Positions 46,048 through 56,335 are shown, numbered from the stretch's first letter. The stretch is DNA of 64,000 nt from Paraglaciecola arctica BSs20135 (GCF_000314995.1 NZ_BAEO01000065.1:248001-312000), one strand, 5' to 3'. The notes: generated by a model not told the origin, from the letters alone. Program-made: numbers and translations.

Positions 46048-47349
46048 ATGATCACATCTTTTAAATCCAGTACCAAGCAAAAAATTGTGTTACTCGGTTA
46101 TTCATTATTATGGCTACTGATTATTCCTTTCGCTCTGTGTCACTTTATTTTTCAAATAATCAGGCGCAAACCCGGATACACAAAAGCACGTCTTTCTCGT
46201 TATGGCCTTACAGTAAGTCAAGATAACCCAAAGGATACATTACACATCCATTGCGCCTCGGTGGGTGAAGTTGTGGCAATACAAAATTTGGTTGAACAGC
46301 TTTTAGCTAATACTCTTAAGCAACAAATCATCATCACCACTAATACCACCACAGGTGCTGACAGGGTGAGACTATTATTTACAGATCGTGTTGAACACGC
46401 TTATTTACCTTATGATTTCCCTCTTTTTATAAAGCTTTTTCTGAATAGAAAACGCCCCACTAAAGTACTCATTAATGAAATGGAATTATGGCCAAATTTA
46501 TGTCATCAATGTTGGCGTTCGAATATCCCTATTTTTATCATAAATGGCCGAATGAGTGAGAAGTCGACCAAAACCTATCTAAAATTTCCCTCTTTATTTC
46601 AACCTATGTTCGAAAAAATCACTGCAGTGTGCGCTCAGGGCCAAAGAGATTACGAGAACTATCTGACCCTTGGAGTGAGCCCTGACAAGCTAACCTTGAC
46701 CAATAATATTAAATTTGACTTAACCATTTCTGCTCACGACATGGCACAGAGCCAAACCATTCAATCAAACTTTGATTTAGAGCAACGTTTACTGATAGTG
46801 GCCGGCAGCACCCATGAACCAGAGGAACAAATCTTATTGGATGCCTATTTAGCCTTACAGAAAGATTATCCGGCGTTATTATTAGTTATTGTTCCTCGTC
46901 ACCCACAACGCTTTGAAAAGGTTCATCAACTGCTACAAAAACAAAATATCACAACCGTTTTGATGAGTGAACAAAAGCCATGTACACCCAATACTCAAGT
47001 ACTACTATGTGATCAAATGGGAAAATTGCGTTCCATTTACGCATTGGCAGATATCAGTTTTGTAGGCGGCAGTATTGCCGATAGAGGTGGCCACAATGCA
47101 TTAGAGCCTGCCGCTGTAGGAGTGCCGATATTGATGGGTGAGTCAACTTATAACAATCCGGCTATTTGCCAGGCATTGGCAGATAGCGGCGCGTTGCTAA
47201 CCGTGACAGACGCTCAGCAAATTGAATCGGCTTGTAAAAATTGGTTAAACAATCCCCAACAAAAAAAGCAAGCAGGTGATGCCGGCAAACAAGTCTTAAT
47301 ACTCAACAAAGGTGCCATTCAAAAAACCCTGAATGTCATCACGTCTTAA
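46048..47349 (+). CDS. waaA: 3-deoxy-D-manno-octulosonic acid transferase
   Basis: A 433-residue WaaA/KdtA, which adds Kdo to lipid IVA at the cytoplasmic face of the inner membrane. N-terminal membrane anchor at about 10-32, then the GT30 fold: the block HIHCASVGEV with the catalytic Glu near 69, NTTTGADRV near 100, NEMELWPN near 148, AGSTHEPEEQ near 251 and SIADRGGHNALEPAA near 338. A slightly altered MSEKS block follows INGR. It opens a region of lipid A-core and surface polysaccharide genes. Confidence 0.95.
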   Translation: MITSFKSSTKQKIVLLGYSLLWLLIIPFALCHFIFQIIRRKPGYTKARLSRYGLTVSQDNPKDTLHIHCASVGEVVAIQNLVEQLLANTLKQQIIITTNTTTGADRVRLLFTDRVEHAYLPYDFPLFIKLFLNRKRPTKVLINEMELWPNLCHQCWRSNIPIFIINGRMSEKSTKTYLKFPSLFQPMFEKITAVCAQGQRDYENYLTLGVSPDKLTLTNNIKFDLTISAHDMAQSQTIQSNFDLEQRLLIVAGSTHEPEEQILLDAYLALQKDYPALLLVIVPRHPQRFEKVHQLLQKQNITTVLMSEQKPCTPNTQVLLCDQMGKLRSIYALADISFVGGSIADRGGHNALEPAAVGVPILMGESTYNNPAICQALADSGALLTVTDAQQIESACKNWLNNPQQKKQAGDAGKQVLILNKGAIQKTLNVITS

Positions 47350-47384
47350 TACCGGCTCATATAACTCACTCCCTAAAGAGTGCT

Positions 47385-48461
47385 TTATTGTAAGCTACGG
47401 AAAAATTCAATTAAGCGTGTTGCTTCGTCTTCCACTCGATAGTTTGTCTCGACGTGCTTTCGCCCTTCTATGCCCATTTGGGTTAATTTTTCTGGGTTAG
47501 ATAACATCAAGTCCATCTTTTCAGTCACGGCTTGTTGATTATTCACTGGCACAATATAGCCGTCTATTGCCGGACGAACGATGTCCTCCCAAGCGCCGGC
47601 TTCGGTTGCCAAAACTGCTGCACCACTGCTCATGGCTTCCAAAACAGTTAAACCAAACCCCTCGTTATCACTCAAAGCTGCAACCAAAGATAAGGCACTG
47701 AATATTTTAGGTATTTGTTCAAATGGCAACTCACCTGTAAAGGTAATCCGATCACTCATATTGGCTTTTTCAGCTTTACTTTTTAACTGTTCGACAAACT
47801 CTTTATTGCTAGATGAAATTGCGCCAACAACCACACAATGATAGTCAGGGTACTTATCAAATAGTTGAATACATGCCTCAACCATTAAGTGCACCCCTTT
47901 TTGTTTTCTGACGCGGCCCAGAATACCGACACCATATTTGCCTCCAAAACCTAAATCAGCCCATGCTTGTAGTTTATCCTTGGCAGGTAAATAATCATCA
48001 ACTTGCACACCATGAGGGCTAACAAGGTTTGGCGGGTCACACAAAAACCCAGCCGACCTTTTACTTACCGCAATCACAGCATCCATTTTTCGAGTTAACC
48101 ACACAGTTGATGCAGAACGTTTGCGCTGCGCGGCAGAACTAAACACAAGTTTAATTTTTGCTTTGAACAGATATTTGAGTAATACCCCTTGGATCATTTC
48201 ATCGACTCGACGAGCATGAAAAACACGCCACTTACCATTTTTGAGTGGCGCCCGGCACATTTTTGCAGTTTGCCAAAAACTGATAGCCAAAGACTGGTCA
48301 GGTAAAAAATGGGTGCCCATTACCCTTAAATTGATTTGTGTTTTTTGATAAGATAACACTTGCAGCATGGTAGAAGTCACGCCTGAAAAGTTGGAACTAG
48401 AGTTTCCAATTATCAATTCTATTTCTTCATTGGAATGGGTTTGAACTGATTTGTAGGTCAT
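47385..48461 (-). CDS. GT4 family glycosyltransferase (LPS core type)
   Basis: A 358-residue GT-B transferase. N-terminal acceptor domain with SSNFSGVTSTML near 23, C-terminal donor domain with GRVRKQKGVHLMVEA near 183 and the EX7E motif in DNEGFGLTVLEAMSSGA near 270. No membrane segment. It lies between waaA and kdkA on the opposite strand, so addition of a sugar to the inner core is likely; donor and linkage are not known. Confidence 0.85.
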   Translation of the reverse strand: MTYKSVQTHSNEEIELIIGNSSSNFSGVTSTMLQVLSYQKTQINLRVMGTHFLPDQSLAISFWQTAKMCRAPLKNGKWRVFHARRVDEMIQGVLLKYLFKAKIKLVFSSAAQRKRSASTVWLTRKMDAVIAVSKRSAGFLCDPPNLVSPHGVQVDDYLPAKDKLQAWADLGFGGKYGVGILGRVRKQKGVHLMVEACIQLFDKYPDYHCVVVGAISSSNKEFVEQLKSKAEKANMSDRITFTGELPFEQIPKIFSALSLVAALSDNEGFGLTVLEAMSSGAAVLATEAGAWEDIVRPAIDGYIVPVNNQQAVTEKMDLMLSNPEKLTQMGIEGRKHVETNYRVEDEATRLIEFFRSLQ

Positions 48462-48578
48462 ATAAATAAAGCACTCAATTTTTTAGTCAAAATAACCAAA
48501 GCATGCCACAGCGAAATTACTGGATCGGCTAGGAATGCTTTACACTATATCAAAACGTTTTAAGCAATAAAGTGCAAT

Positions 48579-49301
48579 ATGGCAGACATTTCGCAAAATA
48601 TTATTGGTAACAATACCATCTTATTCGACCAAAACTTTTTTTCTAAAGCCTCAACAAGTTGGTTTGAAAAAGACTATTGGCAAAACCAAGGCGCTATAAC
48701 AGGTTCAGCCGAAGGCCGTGGTACAACCTATTTTTTTCAACATCAGAAAGTTGATATGGTGCTACGTCATTACAAAAGAGGGGGGCTAATAGGTAAAATT
48801 GTTGATGACCACTTTCTGTTTAACAATATTGCCAGCACCCGACCTTGGGTTGAGTTTAATTTATTAACAAAACTAACGGAATGGGATCTGCCTGTACCTC
48901 AACCAGTAGCAGCTAGGATAATAAAAACAGGTATTATATACACCGCAGATATCATTATTAAACGCATTCCGGATAGTAACGACTGTTTTGAACGACTCTG
49001 CCGTGCCCCCTTAGAAAAAAATGTTTGGATAGATGTGGGACGCTGTATTCGCAGATTTCATGACAAACAGGTATTTCACCACGATTTGAATATCCACAAT
49101 ATTATGCTCAATGACAGTAATATTTGGCTGATTGACTTCGATAAATGTTTTATCCGTAAAGGAAATAAATGGAAAAGCCTTAACCTAGAACGACTACTGC
49201 GTTCGTTGCGAAAAGAAAAAAATAAAGCTAAAGATTTTTTTTGGCAGGATAGCGATTGGCAATACTTTATTAGGGGTTACAATACGCCTTCTTTTTCATA
49301 G
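48579..49301 (+). CDS. kdkA: 3-deoxy-D-manno-octulosonic acid kinase
   Basis: A 240-residue KdkA, which phosphorylates the Kdo residue of lipid A-Kdo at position 4 with ATP. The fold is protein-kinase-like: a glycine-rich start (GSAEGRGTTYFF near 40), Lys region VDMVLRHYKRGG near 60, catalytic loop HHDLNIHNIML near 167 and metal site LIDFDKC near 184. Organisms with KdkA usually have a single Kdo in the core, as in Haemophilus, Vibrio and Shewanella. Found here 11 bp ahead of the frame that leads into the Wzi-like gene. Confidence 0.93.
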   Translation: MADISQNIIGNNTILFDQNFFSKASTSWFEKDYWQNQGAITGSAEGRGTTYFFQHQKVDMVLRHYKRGGLIGKIVDDHFLFNNIASTRPWVEFNLLTKLTEWDLPVPQPVAARIIKTGIIYTADIIIKRIPDSNDCFERLCRAPLEKNVWIDVGRCIRRFHDKQVFHHDLNIHNIMLNDSNIWLIDFDKCFIRKGNKWKSLNLERLLRSLRKEKNKAKDFFWQDSDWQYFIRGYNTPSFS

Positions 49302-49348
49302 ACCAATAGTGATTGGTTAAAATAAAATCTAACAGTTATAAGAGTTTC

Positions 49349-50770
49349 ATGTTTCAAAAATTTTTGATCTTATTTGTATGTGTATTCACTGCCACTTCGA
49401 GTTTTGCTAAGGGGATCTCACCTTATTTACCACTCAACTTGTCACCTGAAATAGAGCTTATGATAGAGAAGGCCTTTGCATTAACACAAGGTGTACCACT
49501 GAGTAAGCCTTATAAAGCTGCAGATTTACAACGCAGTATCAAACAAATTTCCGACACTCATCCACAACTCTATCAACAATTAAAACACTACTTAAGCAGG
49601 TTCGAACAGGTTCGAGGTATTACTCACAAAAGTGCGACGCTTTCAGTTACCAACAATGCAGATAAGGCAATACCAAACAGTCGAAATATAGAAGTATCCT
49701 CAAATTTAGAAGTAAGCCTTGGTGGATTTTCATTTTTTTCACCATACGTCTACATTGCAACAGGTTCAGTGTGGTCTGAGCAGGCAGACTTAACACATTT
49801 TAATACCCATATTGGATTTGGATACGAGTACGCACAAGTTGAGCTGGGGTATCGCGAACACTGGTTTTCACCCTTTGTTGATGGGGCAATGATCCTAAGT
49901 ACCCATGCTAAACCTTCGCCTTCAATTACCATTAGTAATAGTACTGCCATTAGTCATTGGAAAATTCGCTATGAGGTTTTTTATTCCGAACTAGAAGAAG
50001 TGTCAGGTATTGTTTTGGGTAACCAGAGTTTTCCAGGTAAACCTAAATTAGCAGGTATACACCTTAGTCTAGTACCATTAGACAATTGGACGTTAGGAGT
50101 TAGTCGAGTTGCTCAGTTTGGTGGAGGACAGAGGAAAGTCGGTTTTTCAGATGTCATTCAAGCTATTTTTAACCCAGCTGGCATAGACAATGTAGGTGAT
50201 TACGAAGGAGACGATCCTAACTTTGAATTTGGTAACCAACTTGCGTCTGTTACCAGCAAAGTGAATTTTAATTGGGGTATGCCAATTTCAGTTTATGCAG
50301 AGATCGGCGCTGAAGATACCGAAGGAGAAAAAAACTACAAACTGGGTAATGAATCCTTCTCCTTCGGGTTATTTTTACCTATGTTTACAGATAAAATGTC
50401 GTTACGCTACGAATTCAATCGTTGGTCGACTGCTTGGTATGTTCACCATTTATATGAACAAGGGTATACCAACGAAGGGCAGGTTATAGGACACTGGGCA
50501 GGGGGAGAACGCGACTTGTCAATGGATACCCCCGCTCAGGTACATGCAGTTAACCTAGCTTGGCAATTATCCTCCAAACAAATATTAGACACTACTATTC
50601 GGCATATTAAGAATGAAAATGAAGAAGACTTCTCTTATAAAGCGGGCATAGAGATAAACATGCGTTATAGCCATGCTACACAGTACGGTTTTTTGGGTTT
50701 TGAATTATATCTAGGCCGTGACGTTTTCAATCACGATTTCGGTCGTTTATCTGGATTTTATCGATGGTAA
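49349..50770 (+). CDS. Capsule assembly Wzi family outer-membrane protein
   Basis: About 473 residues from ATG 49349 (signal peptide about 1-21, ending SSFA-KG); the frame is open 36 bp further but without a better start. The body has an N-terminal helical section followed by strands, with the family's pattern around SVWSEQADLTHFNTHIGFGYEYAQVELGYREHW (in pieces) and GVSRVAQFGGGQR, and ends LSGFYRW. Wzi proteins form an outer-membrane barrel that holds group 1 capsule at the cell surface. It lies between Kdo kinase and CDP-glycerol-type genes, so it may hold or export a surface polymer made with them. Confidence 0.85.
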   Translation: MFQKFLILFVCVFTATSSFAKGISPYLPLNLSPEIELMIEKAFALTQGVPLSKPYKAADLQRSIKQISDTHPQLYQQLKHYLSRFEQVRGITHKSATLSVTNNADKAIPNSRNIEVSSNLEVSLGGFSFFSPYVYIATGSVWSEQADLTHFNTHIGFGYEYAQVELGYREHWFSPFVDGAMILSTHAKPSPSITISNSTAISHWKIRYEVFYSELEEVSGIVLGNQSFPGKPKLAGIHLSLVPLDNWTLGVSRVAQFGGGQRKVGFSDVIQAIFNPAGIDNVGDYEGDDPNFEFGNQLASVTSKVNFNWGMPISVYAEIGAEDTEGEKNYKLGNESFSFGLFLPMFTDKMSLRYEFNRWSTAWYVHHLYEQGYTNEGQVIGHWAGGERDLSMDTPAQVHAVNLAWQLSSKQILDTTIRHIKNENEEDFSYKAGIEINMRYSHATQYGFLGFELYLGRDVFNHDFGRLSGFYRW

Positions 50771-50777
50771 GAACAAA

Positions 50778-51173
50778 ATGAGCAGAATCATCACTTTTGG
50801 CACCTTTGACGTATTACATATTGGCCACATTAGGCTATTAAAACGGGCAAAATCCTTTGGTTCACACCTCATAGTAGGTGTGTCGTCAGATGAACTAAAT
50901 GTCAGTAAAAAAGGTCGGGCGCCTGTTTACCCGTTGAATAGTCGTTTAGAGATCCTTTCTTCTCTAAGATTTGTTGATGACGTATTCGTAGAAGACTCAT
51001 TAGAATTAAAAGCTGAATACATTAAGTCTACGAATGCAGATATTTTAGTTATGGGTGATGATTGGCAAGGGCGGTTTGACCATCTAAACGAATACTGCAA
51101 AGTAGTTTATTTGCCTAGAACACCTTCTATTTCAACAACTGAAGTCATTGAAATAATTAAGGAAAGCATGTGA
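50778..51173 (+). CDS. Glycerol-3-phosphate cytidylyltransferase-like protein (TagD type)
   Basis: A 131-residue nucleotidyltransferase, the length of TagD (129). Motifs: ITFGTFDVLHIGHIRLLKRA with the HxGH site near residue 14-17, KGRAPVYPLNSRLEIL, and the second motif PRTPSISTTEVI near 115 (RTxxISTT). TagD enzymes join CTP and glycerol-3-phosphate to CDP-glycerol. The next gene overlaps by 4 bp (ATGTGA type) and encodes a CDP-glycerol-using transferase, which supports this substrate. Confidence 0.88.
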   Translation: MSRIITFGTFDVLHIGHIRLLKRAKSFGSHLIVGVSSDELNVSKKGRAPVYPLNSRLEILSSLRFVDDVFVEDSLELKAEYIKSTNADILVMGDDWQGRFDHLNEYCKVVYLPRTPSISTTEVIEIIKESM

Positions 51174-52198
51174 AGCACTACCTGTTTTATATCGCCCACA
51201 ATTACGATTTTGAAATTTTACGTCCTCTACAACAAGAGATACTCCGACGTGGTGATGATGTAGCTTGGTTTGTCGAGGGAAAGGAATTTAATCCCGACTA
51301 TTTTCATCAACATGAACGTGTACTAGACAACATAAATCAAGTAGTAGATTACAATCCTCGAGCAGTATTTACGCCTAGTAACCTAGTACCACTTTTTATT
51401 CCTGGCATTAAAGTACAAGTGTTTCATGGCTTTGAATGGAAGAAAAAAGGACATTTAAAAATACGAGGATGTTTTGATCTCTACTGTACTCAAGGACCCT
51501 TTTTCACTCAAAAATTCAATCAGCTCAAAACGCGCCACCCACATTTCAGTGTAATAGAAACTGGTTGGCCAAAAGTTGACAGTCTATTCAACGCCCAGGC
51601 CTACACATGGCCCAGTCAACGCTCTGTTAAGACAATATTGTACGCTCCTACTTTTTCTCCAGCTTTAACCTCTGCTGAGGCGTTATATGAAGAAATAAGT
51701 AGATTATCAAAGGACCAGAAGTGGCAGTGGATAATAAAATTCCATCCCAAAATGGATAGCCTTTGGGTAAAAAAATATCAAAACCTTTGTTCTGAAAATC
51801 TACATATTGCTGAAACAGATTCCTTAGCGCCCATATTACAATCTGCTGATCTTATTGTGTCCGATACATCTTCGATAATCACCGAGTTTGGCCTGTTAAA
51901 TAAGCCAATCATCACTCTTAACAACAGAGCCCCTGAAGAACATTTGCTAAATATAACGCAAGCCAGTTACCTTGAAGAAACGATTATCCAAGCATTAAAA
52001 GCTGAGGGAAATCTATTGAAATTAATAAAACTAAATATGCAACAAATGCACCCTTATTCTGATGGAGCCTCCTCAGCCAGAGTATTAGATGCAGCAGAAA
52101 AAATAATCCAATCACCACCTACAGAATTGAAAGCCAAACCCTATAATTTGATACGAAAACTTAAAATGCGAAAAAAACTAAACTATTGGAAGTTGTGA
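51170..52198 (+). CDS. CDP-glycerol glycerophosphotransferase family protein
   Basis: A 342-residue cytoplasmic GT-B-like protein of the TagB/TagF type. GTG start overlapping the cytidylyltransferase stop. Motifs: VFHGFEWKKKGH near 84 (catalytic His region), ETGWPKVDSLF near 127, ILYAPTFSP near 153, IIKFHPKMDSLW near 190 and SADLIVSDTSSIITEFG near 226, which is the family's CDP-glycerol site. It would add glycerol-phosphate units to an LPS core or capsule acceptor. Unlike TagF it is short and has no second domain, so it may add only one or few units. Confidence 0.87.
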   Translation: MKHYLFYIAHNYDFEILRPLQQEILRRGDDVAWFVEGKEFNPDYFHQHERVLDNINQVVDYNPRAVFTPSNLVPLFIPGIKVQVFHGFEWKKKGHLKIRGCFDLYCTQGPFFTQKFNQLKTRHPHFSVIETGWPKVDSLFNAQAYTWPSQRSVKTILYAPTFSPALTSAEALYEEISRLSKDQKWQWIIKFHPKMDSLWVKKYQNLCSENLHIAETDSLAPILQSADLIVSDTSSIITEFGLLNKPIITLNNRAPEEHLLNITQASYLEETIIQALKAEGNLLKLIKLNMQQMHPYSDGASSARVLDAAEKIIQSPPTELKAKPYNLIRKLKMRKKLNYWKL

Positions 52199-52248
52199 TA
52201 CCTACCATAATACAAATAAATTAGTAAAATCGATCCTAATCAGGTTAG

Positions 52249-52764
<516 letters not shown>

Positions 52765-52794
52765 CCCCACTAACACCTCCGAGGGCCTCTGTAC

Positions 52795-53607
52795 TTAACG
52801 CTGACAAGTTTCACAGTAAAAAGTATTACGTTGCCCAATGGTCACAGACTTAATGGGCGAGAGGCATGCATCGCAATTTTCACCGGCACGACCATAAACC
52901 AGAAGTTGCTGCGCAAAATAGCCTGGTTGTCCGTCAGCTTGCATAAAGTCTTTAAGAGTCGTGCCCCCTTGCTCAATGGCGCTGGCTAACACTTTTTTGA
53001 TGATATCAGCGAGCTGCAAGTACCGCTTCTTAGTCACTTTAGAGGCGGACTTACGAGGGTCGATACCAGCAATAAATAATGATTCATTAGCATAAATATT
53101 ACCCACCCCAACCACTACTTTATTGTCCATAATAAACTTTTTCACTGCCACCGATTTACCACGGGACAACTCAAACAACCTATCACCATCAAAATCATCT
53201 GTTAATGGCTCAGGACCAAGGGATGCGAATACACTTAGCATAGGCTCATTACATCCTTGCCATAAACAAGAACCGAATCTTCGCGCATCATTAAAACGTA
53301 GACACACGCCATTTTGCATCACGATATCCAAATGATCGTGTTTTTTCACTTCTGTATCACTATCCACCACACAAAGTTTGCCTGACATGCCCAAGTGCAA
53401 AACAATACTTCCTTTACTGGTATCCAATAATAAATACTTAGCACGGCGACGGATCGAAGTGATTACTAAACCTTCGGCTTGGTGAATGGTTTCTGGAATA
53501 AGCCAACGTAACTGACGTTTGCGTACAATAATCTCTTTAATGACTTGGTTTTCGAGATGCGGGGTAATACCCAACCGACTTACTTCCACTTCTGGTAATT
53601 CAGGCAT
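52795..53607 (-). CDS. mutM: Formamidopyrimidine-DNA glycosylase
   Basis: A 270-residue Fpg/MutM (E. coli 269) that removes 8-oxoguanine and cuts the abasic site. It begins MPELPEVE, with catalytic P2 and E3 (initiator Met removed), has the helix-two-turn-helix NIYANESLFIAGIDP near 170 and a C-terminal zinc finger with four Cys (CDAC...CETC) that ends the protein. It works with MutY of this window against oxidised guanine. Confidence 0.97.
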   Translation of the reverse strand: MPELPEVEVSRLGITPHLENQVIKEIIVRKRQLRWLIPETIHQAEGLVITSIRRRAKYLLLDTSKGSIVLHLGMSGKLCVVDSDTEVKKHDHLDIVMQNGVCLRFNDARRFGSCLWQGCNEPMLSVFASLGPEPLTDDFDGDRLFELSRGKSVAVKKFIMDNKVVVGVGNIYANESLFIAGIDPRKSASKVTKKRYLQLADIIKKVLASAIEQGGTTLKDFMQADGQPGYFAQQLLVYGRAGENCDACLSPIKSVTIGQRNTFYCETCQR

Positions 53608-53610
53608 GTT

Positions 53611-54072
53611 TTACTCTGATAAGGTTAACAGTTGATAATTGGGGCTGATTAGCAGGTATGTTTTTTGGTTTATTTTGACTAAAGTTTTGTCTGCCAGTTG
53701 CATAAACTGATACTCAATGGGCAGCGCTTGCCCAGCAAACCATAGTTTTACTGTTGAGGTAGGCAACTGCCAATTGGGGCTTTGTTCAAACAAATTGATT
53801 TCAGCATTCATCCATTGTTCGACTAAGCTAGCAAGCCTTTGGTTACTGTACACCCCAGATGTTGCTCGCCAGCCTTGACCAATTCGTTCAACTTTTTGTT
53901 GTTCAAAGGTTATGGTGGTGATGGTCATATTGGCAGGCACTAGAGTGAATAAAGATGAAGCTTCGTCGCTGCTGCCATTTAAAAAATCACTGCTGAAATT
54001 GAATAACATGATCAGCATTAACATACTGACAATGATGACATTGTTCCAAGCGCGTTGAGATAACTTGATCAT
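53611..54072 (-). CDS. Membrane-anchored protein of unknown function
   Basis: A 153-residue protein with one N-terminal membrane helix (about 10-28) and a periplasmic domain with LVPANMTITTITFEQQKVERIG and a later strand section (LWFAGQALPIEYQFMQ, KTYLLISPNYQLL). It lies 3 bp before mutM and is probably read with it. No family name is recognised. Its neighbours do not tell its function. Confidence 0.7.
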   Translation of the reverse strand: MIKLSQRAWNNVIIVSMLMLIMLFNFSSDFLNGSSDEASSLFTLVPANMTITTITFEQQKVERIGQGWRATSGVYSNQRLASLVEQWMNAEINLFEQSPNWQLPTSTVKLWFAGQALPIEYQFMQLADKTLVKINQKTYLLISPNYQLLTLSE

Positions 54073-54173
54073 TTAAAAGTAAAAACCAAATAATTGAGTA
54101 AGGAGGATTATGACATAAGGTGTCATACCAATCCCAACAAAGAAGTGTTCATTCAAAAGGACGAGATTAAAAC

Positions 54174-54200
54174 GCAAAAAACCCGGCAAAGGCCGGGTTC
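54174..54200 (-). terminator. Rho-independent terminator after rpmG
   Basis: On the minus strand AACCCGGCC, loop, GCCGGGTT then a T run (plus strand AAAAAACCCGGC). It begins about 24 bp after the rpmG stop. Confidence 0.88.
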
Positions 54201-54223
54201 TTCAGGAGACAAAACCAGTAAAT

Positions 54224-54379
54224 TTACTTGATTTTGGCTTCTTTGAACAAAACGTGCTGACGAATTTTAGGATCAAACTTTTTGATCTCCATTTTGCCAG
54301 GCATATTACGTTTGTTTTTATCTGTAGTGTAGTAAAAGCCTGTACCAGCACTAGACACTAATTTAATTTTTTCGCGCAT
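54224..54379 (-). CDS. rpmG: Ribosomal protein L33
   Basis: A 51-residue L33. It begins [19 protein letters not shown] and ends ...[12 protein letters not shown], the standard gammaproteobacterial form without the zinc-binding Cys pairs. It is a large-subunit protein near the tRNA exit site. It follows rpmB after 11 bp and is ended by a strong terminator. Confidence 0.96.
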   Translation of the reverse strand: MREKIKLVSSAGTGFYYTTDKNKRNMPGKMEIKKFDPKIRQHVLFKEAKIK

Positions 54380-54390
54380 AATCTGATTCC

Positions 54391-54627
54391 TTAAACTTTA
54401 ACACCGTTGGCTCGCATATCAGACAATACTGTATCGATACCTTTTTTATCAATAATACGCATACCTTTAACAGATAAACGCAACTTAACGAAACGGTTTT
54501 CACTTTCAACCCAAAAACGGTGGGATTGAAGGTTTGGCAAAAAACGACGACGAGTCGAATTTTTAGCGTGAGAACGGTTGTTACCTACCGCTGGACGCTT
54601 GCCTGTAACTTGACATACTTTGGCCAT
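54391..54627 (-). CDS. rpmB: Ribosomal protein L28
   Basis: A 78-residue L28 from the ATG at 54627 ([20 protein letters not shown]), which has a GGAG site about 9 bp upstream; the frame is open further but those residues do not belong to the family. It has the basic blocks [13 protein letters not shown] and [14 protein letters not shown]. rpmB-rpmG is a conserved operon for large-subunit proteins. Confidence 0.97.
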   Translation of the reverse strand: MAKVCQVTGKRPAVGNNRSHAKNSTRRRFLPNLQSHRFWVESENRFVKLRLSVKGMRIIDKKGIDTVLSDMRANGVKV

Positions 54628-54725
54628 GGCCTTTGTCTCCAAACAATCTAAAAAATTTAGCTCTGACTCACATTTAATCGTAATCAATCTATGTGTCAGC
54701 TAACGCTATTAACAAGAGGGCGCAT

Positions 54726-54754
54726 TTTATACAGTAAAGAACCTATTAATTCAA
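54726..54754 (-). promoter_or_regulatory. Sigma-70 promoter of rpmB-rpmG
   Basis: Reading the minus strand: TTGAAT (54754-54749), a 17-bp spacer, TATAAA (54731-54726), then the GC-rich ATGCGCCCTC as expected for a ribosomal promoter under growth-rate control. About 100 bp upstream of rpmB. Confidence 0.75.
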
Positions 54755-54889
54755 GAATAATGTGTAAATAGCGATCATTTTTATAAAAAAACTATATCAG
54801 CAGCTTTTCCCTAAGCTGCCATTAGGCCTTTGGCATATTCAAAACTTTGTAATAACCGATTGAAAAAAACATTTTAAGCTATCAGCAAA

Positions 54890-55981
54890 TTATTGTGTTT
54901 TACATAATGACCGAAATAGCGCTTTATATTCACCCGCCATTCGTTCAAGGGAAAACTGGCTTCGAGCCTTATTTTGGCCATTAGTCGCCATTTTTGCGGT
55001 AAAATCTTTGTCAGCCAATAACCTTTCAATAGCATTAGCCAAAGCTTGTGGAGATTGCGGTTCTACTAAATATCCGTCTTCAGCGTGCACAAACATTTCT
55101 TTCACGCCCACCACTTCACTGGCCACAATAGCGCATCCAGAGGCCATAGCTTCAATCAGAACCAGTGGCATCCCTTCATAATGGGTGCTTAGTGCAAATA
55201 TTTGATATTGAGCCAGAAGTTCAGGCAAATTTGTACAATGGCCTAAAAATGTAATTTGTTGCTCAAGATCTAACTTCTTGACTAGCTTTTGAGCCGCAAC
55301 CAAGTGTGAAGTTTTACCTAAGCCAGCGAAGCTCAATTTAACTTCAATACCTTTAATTTTTAACAGGGAAATTGCCTTTATCAAGCTAGTTTGATCTTTC
55401 TGCCTTGCGAATCTAGCTGCCATGATAATTTCAGCTTTTCTCTGATTAAAAGGCACCTGAATTGATGGATCGAAACGAGTTAAATTTATGCCATTAGGAA
55501 TACTGATGACTTTCTCTGCGGGAAAGCCTAAGCGCAATAAGTTTTGCTTAACACCTTCAGAGCAACCAATAATTTTGGCTGTATATTGTGACAACCATTT
55601 AGCTTGCTTAAGCCTTAGCCAAGTATACCTTTCTCTTGAGTTGTGCTCTACGTGAATAAGGTGAGGAACCTTTGCTAATAGACCCGCATAGCGGCCCCAA
55701 ATATGTTCACTGAAACCATGTACAACTAAAATATCAGGCTTATATTCTTTACATATTCTGTAGAGTTGTTGAATGGTTAAAATGTGCAACTTACCCGTGA
55801 CCAATCGTGTATCAATACCTAAGTTACGGAAGCTTTTTAGCTTTTCTTCAGTAGTGGACTTTTTCTTACGTAATACCAAAATAGATTCAATATCCGAAGT
55901 TTGATTGGTATTTTCAATAATTTCTTTTGCAACATTTGTTGAACCCGAAAAGCCACCCGTTACAAAATGTACTACGCGCAT
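54890..55981 (-). CDS. GT4 family glycosyltransferase
   Basis: A 363-residue GT-B transferase: N-terminal VVHFVTGGFSGSTNVAKE, middle IEHNSRE-like segment VEHNSRERYTW near 118, donor domain start PNGINLTRFDP near 163 and AARFARQKDQTSLIKA near 190, and the EX7E motif HYEGMPLVLIEAMASG near 269. It lies alone between rpmB and radC, where closely related gene orders have nothing, so it was probably added. The acceptor is unknown; LPS core or surface polymer is likely given the genes at 46-52 kb. Confidence 0.85.
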   Translation of the reverse strand: MRVVHFVTGGFSGSTNVAKEIIENTNQTSDIESILVLRKKKSTTEEKLKSFRNLGIDTRLVTGKLHILTIQQLYRICKEYKPDILVVHGFSEHIWGRYAGLLAKVPHLIHVEHNSRERYTWLRLKQAKWLSQYTAKIIGCSEGVKQNLLRLGFPAEKVISIPNGINLTRFDPSIQVPFNQRKAEIIMAARFARQKDQTSLIKAISLLKIKGIEVKLSFAGLGKTSHLVAAQKLVKKLDLEQQITFLGHCTNLPELLAQYQIFALSTHYEGMPLVLIEAMASGCAIVASEVVGVKEMFVHAEDGYLVEPQSPQALANAIERLLADKDFTAKMATNGQNKARSQFSLERMAGEYKALFRSLCKTQ

Positions 55982-56335
55982 TAAAGACTTCCTTACCTTA
56001 TCAATATTTCATTGGGACATAGATGGTAACAGTAACATTCATCGGCACATAAATTAACTTCAGAGGATTAAATCTACTTATTTTAGAGAAGGTGTATTTG
56101 ATAGATTAAAAAATAACGGTTTCAGCTGATTATGTCAGACAAAAATTCCAATGAGCTATGCAGTGTATTTTTACCCGCTTAGTTCAGCAATGTCCGGGAA
56201 GTGGTTATTAGTGAGTCGCAGCAACGTTATCAATTAGTGTTTGTTATTCTGAAAATACCGCCAATCTAAGTCAATACCAAGGCCGATTATTCTGGGCGAT
56301 ATCATGTATAAGCATTAGAGATGAGTGAATCTTTT
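55982..56335. other. Gene-free stretch upstream of the GT4 gene
   Basis: Three hundred and fifty-four bases with no supported gene, RNA, repeat or clear promoter. It may be left over from the event that brought the GT4 gene in. Confidence 0.4.
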
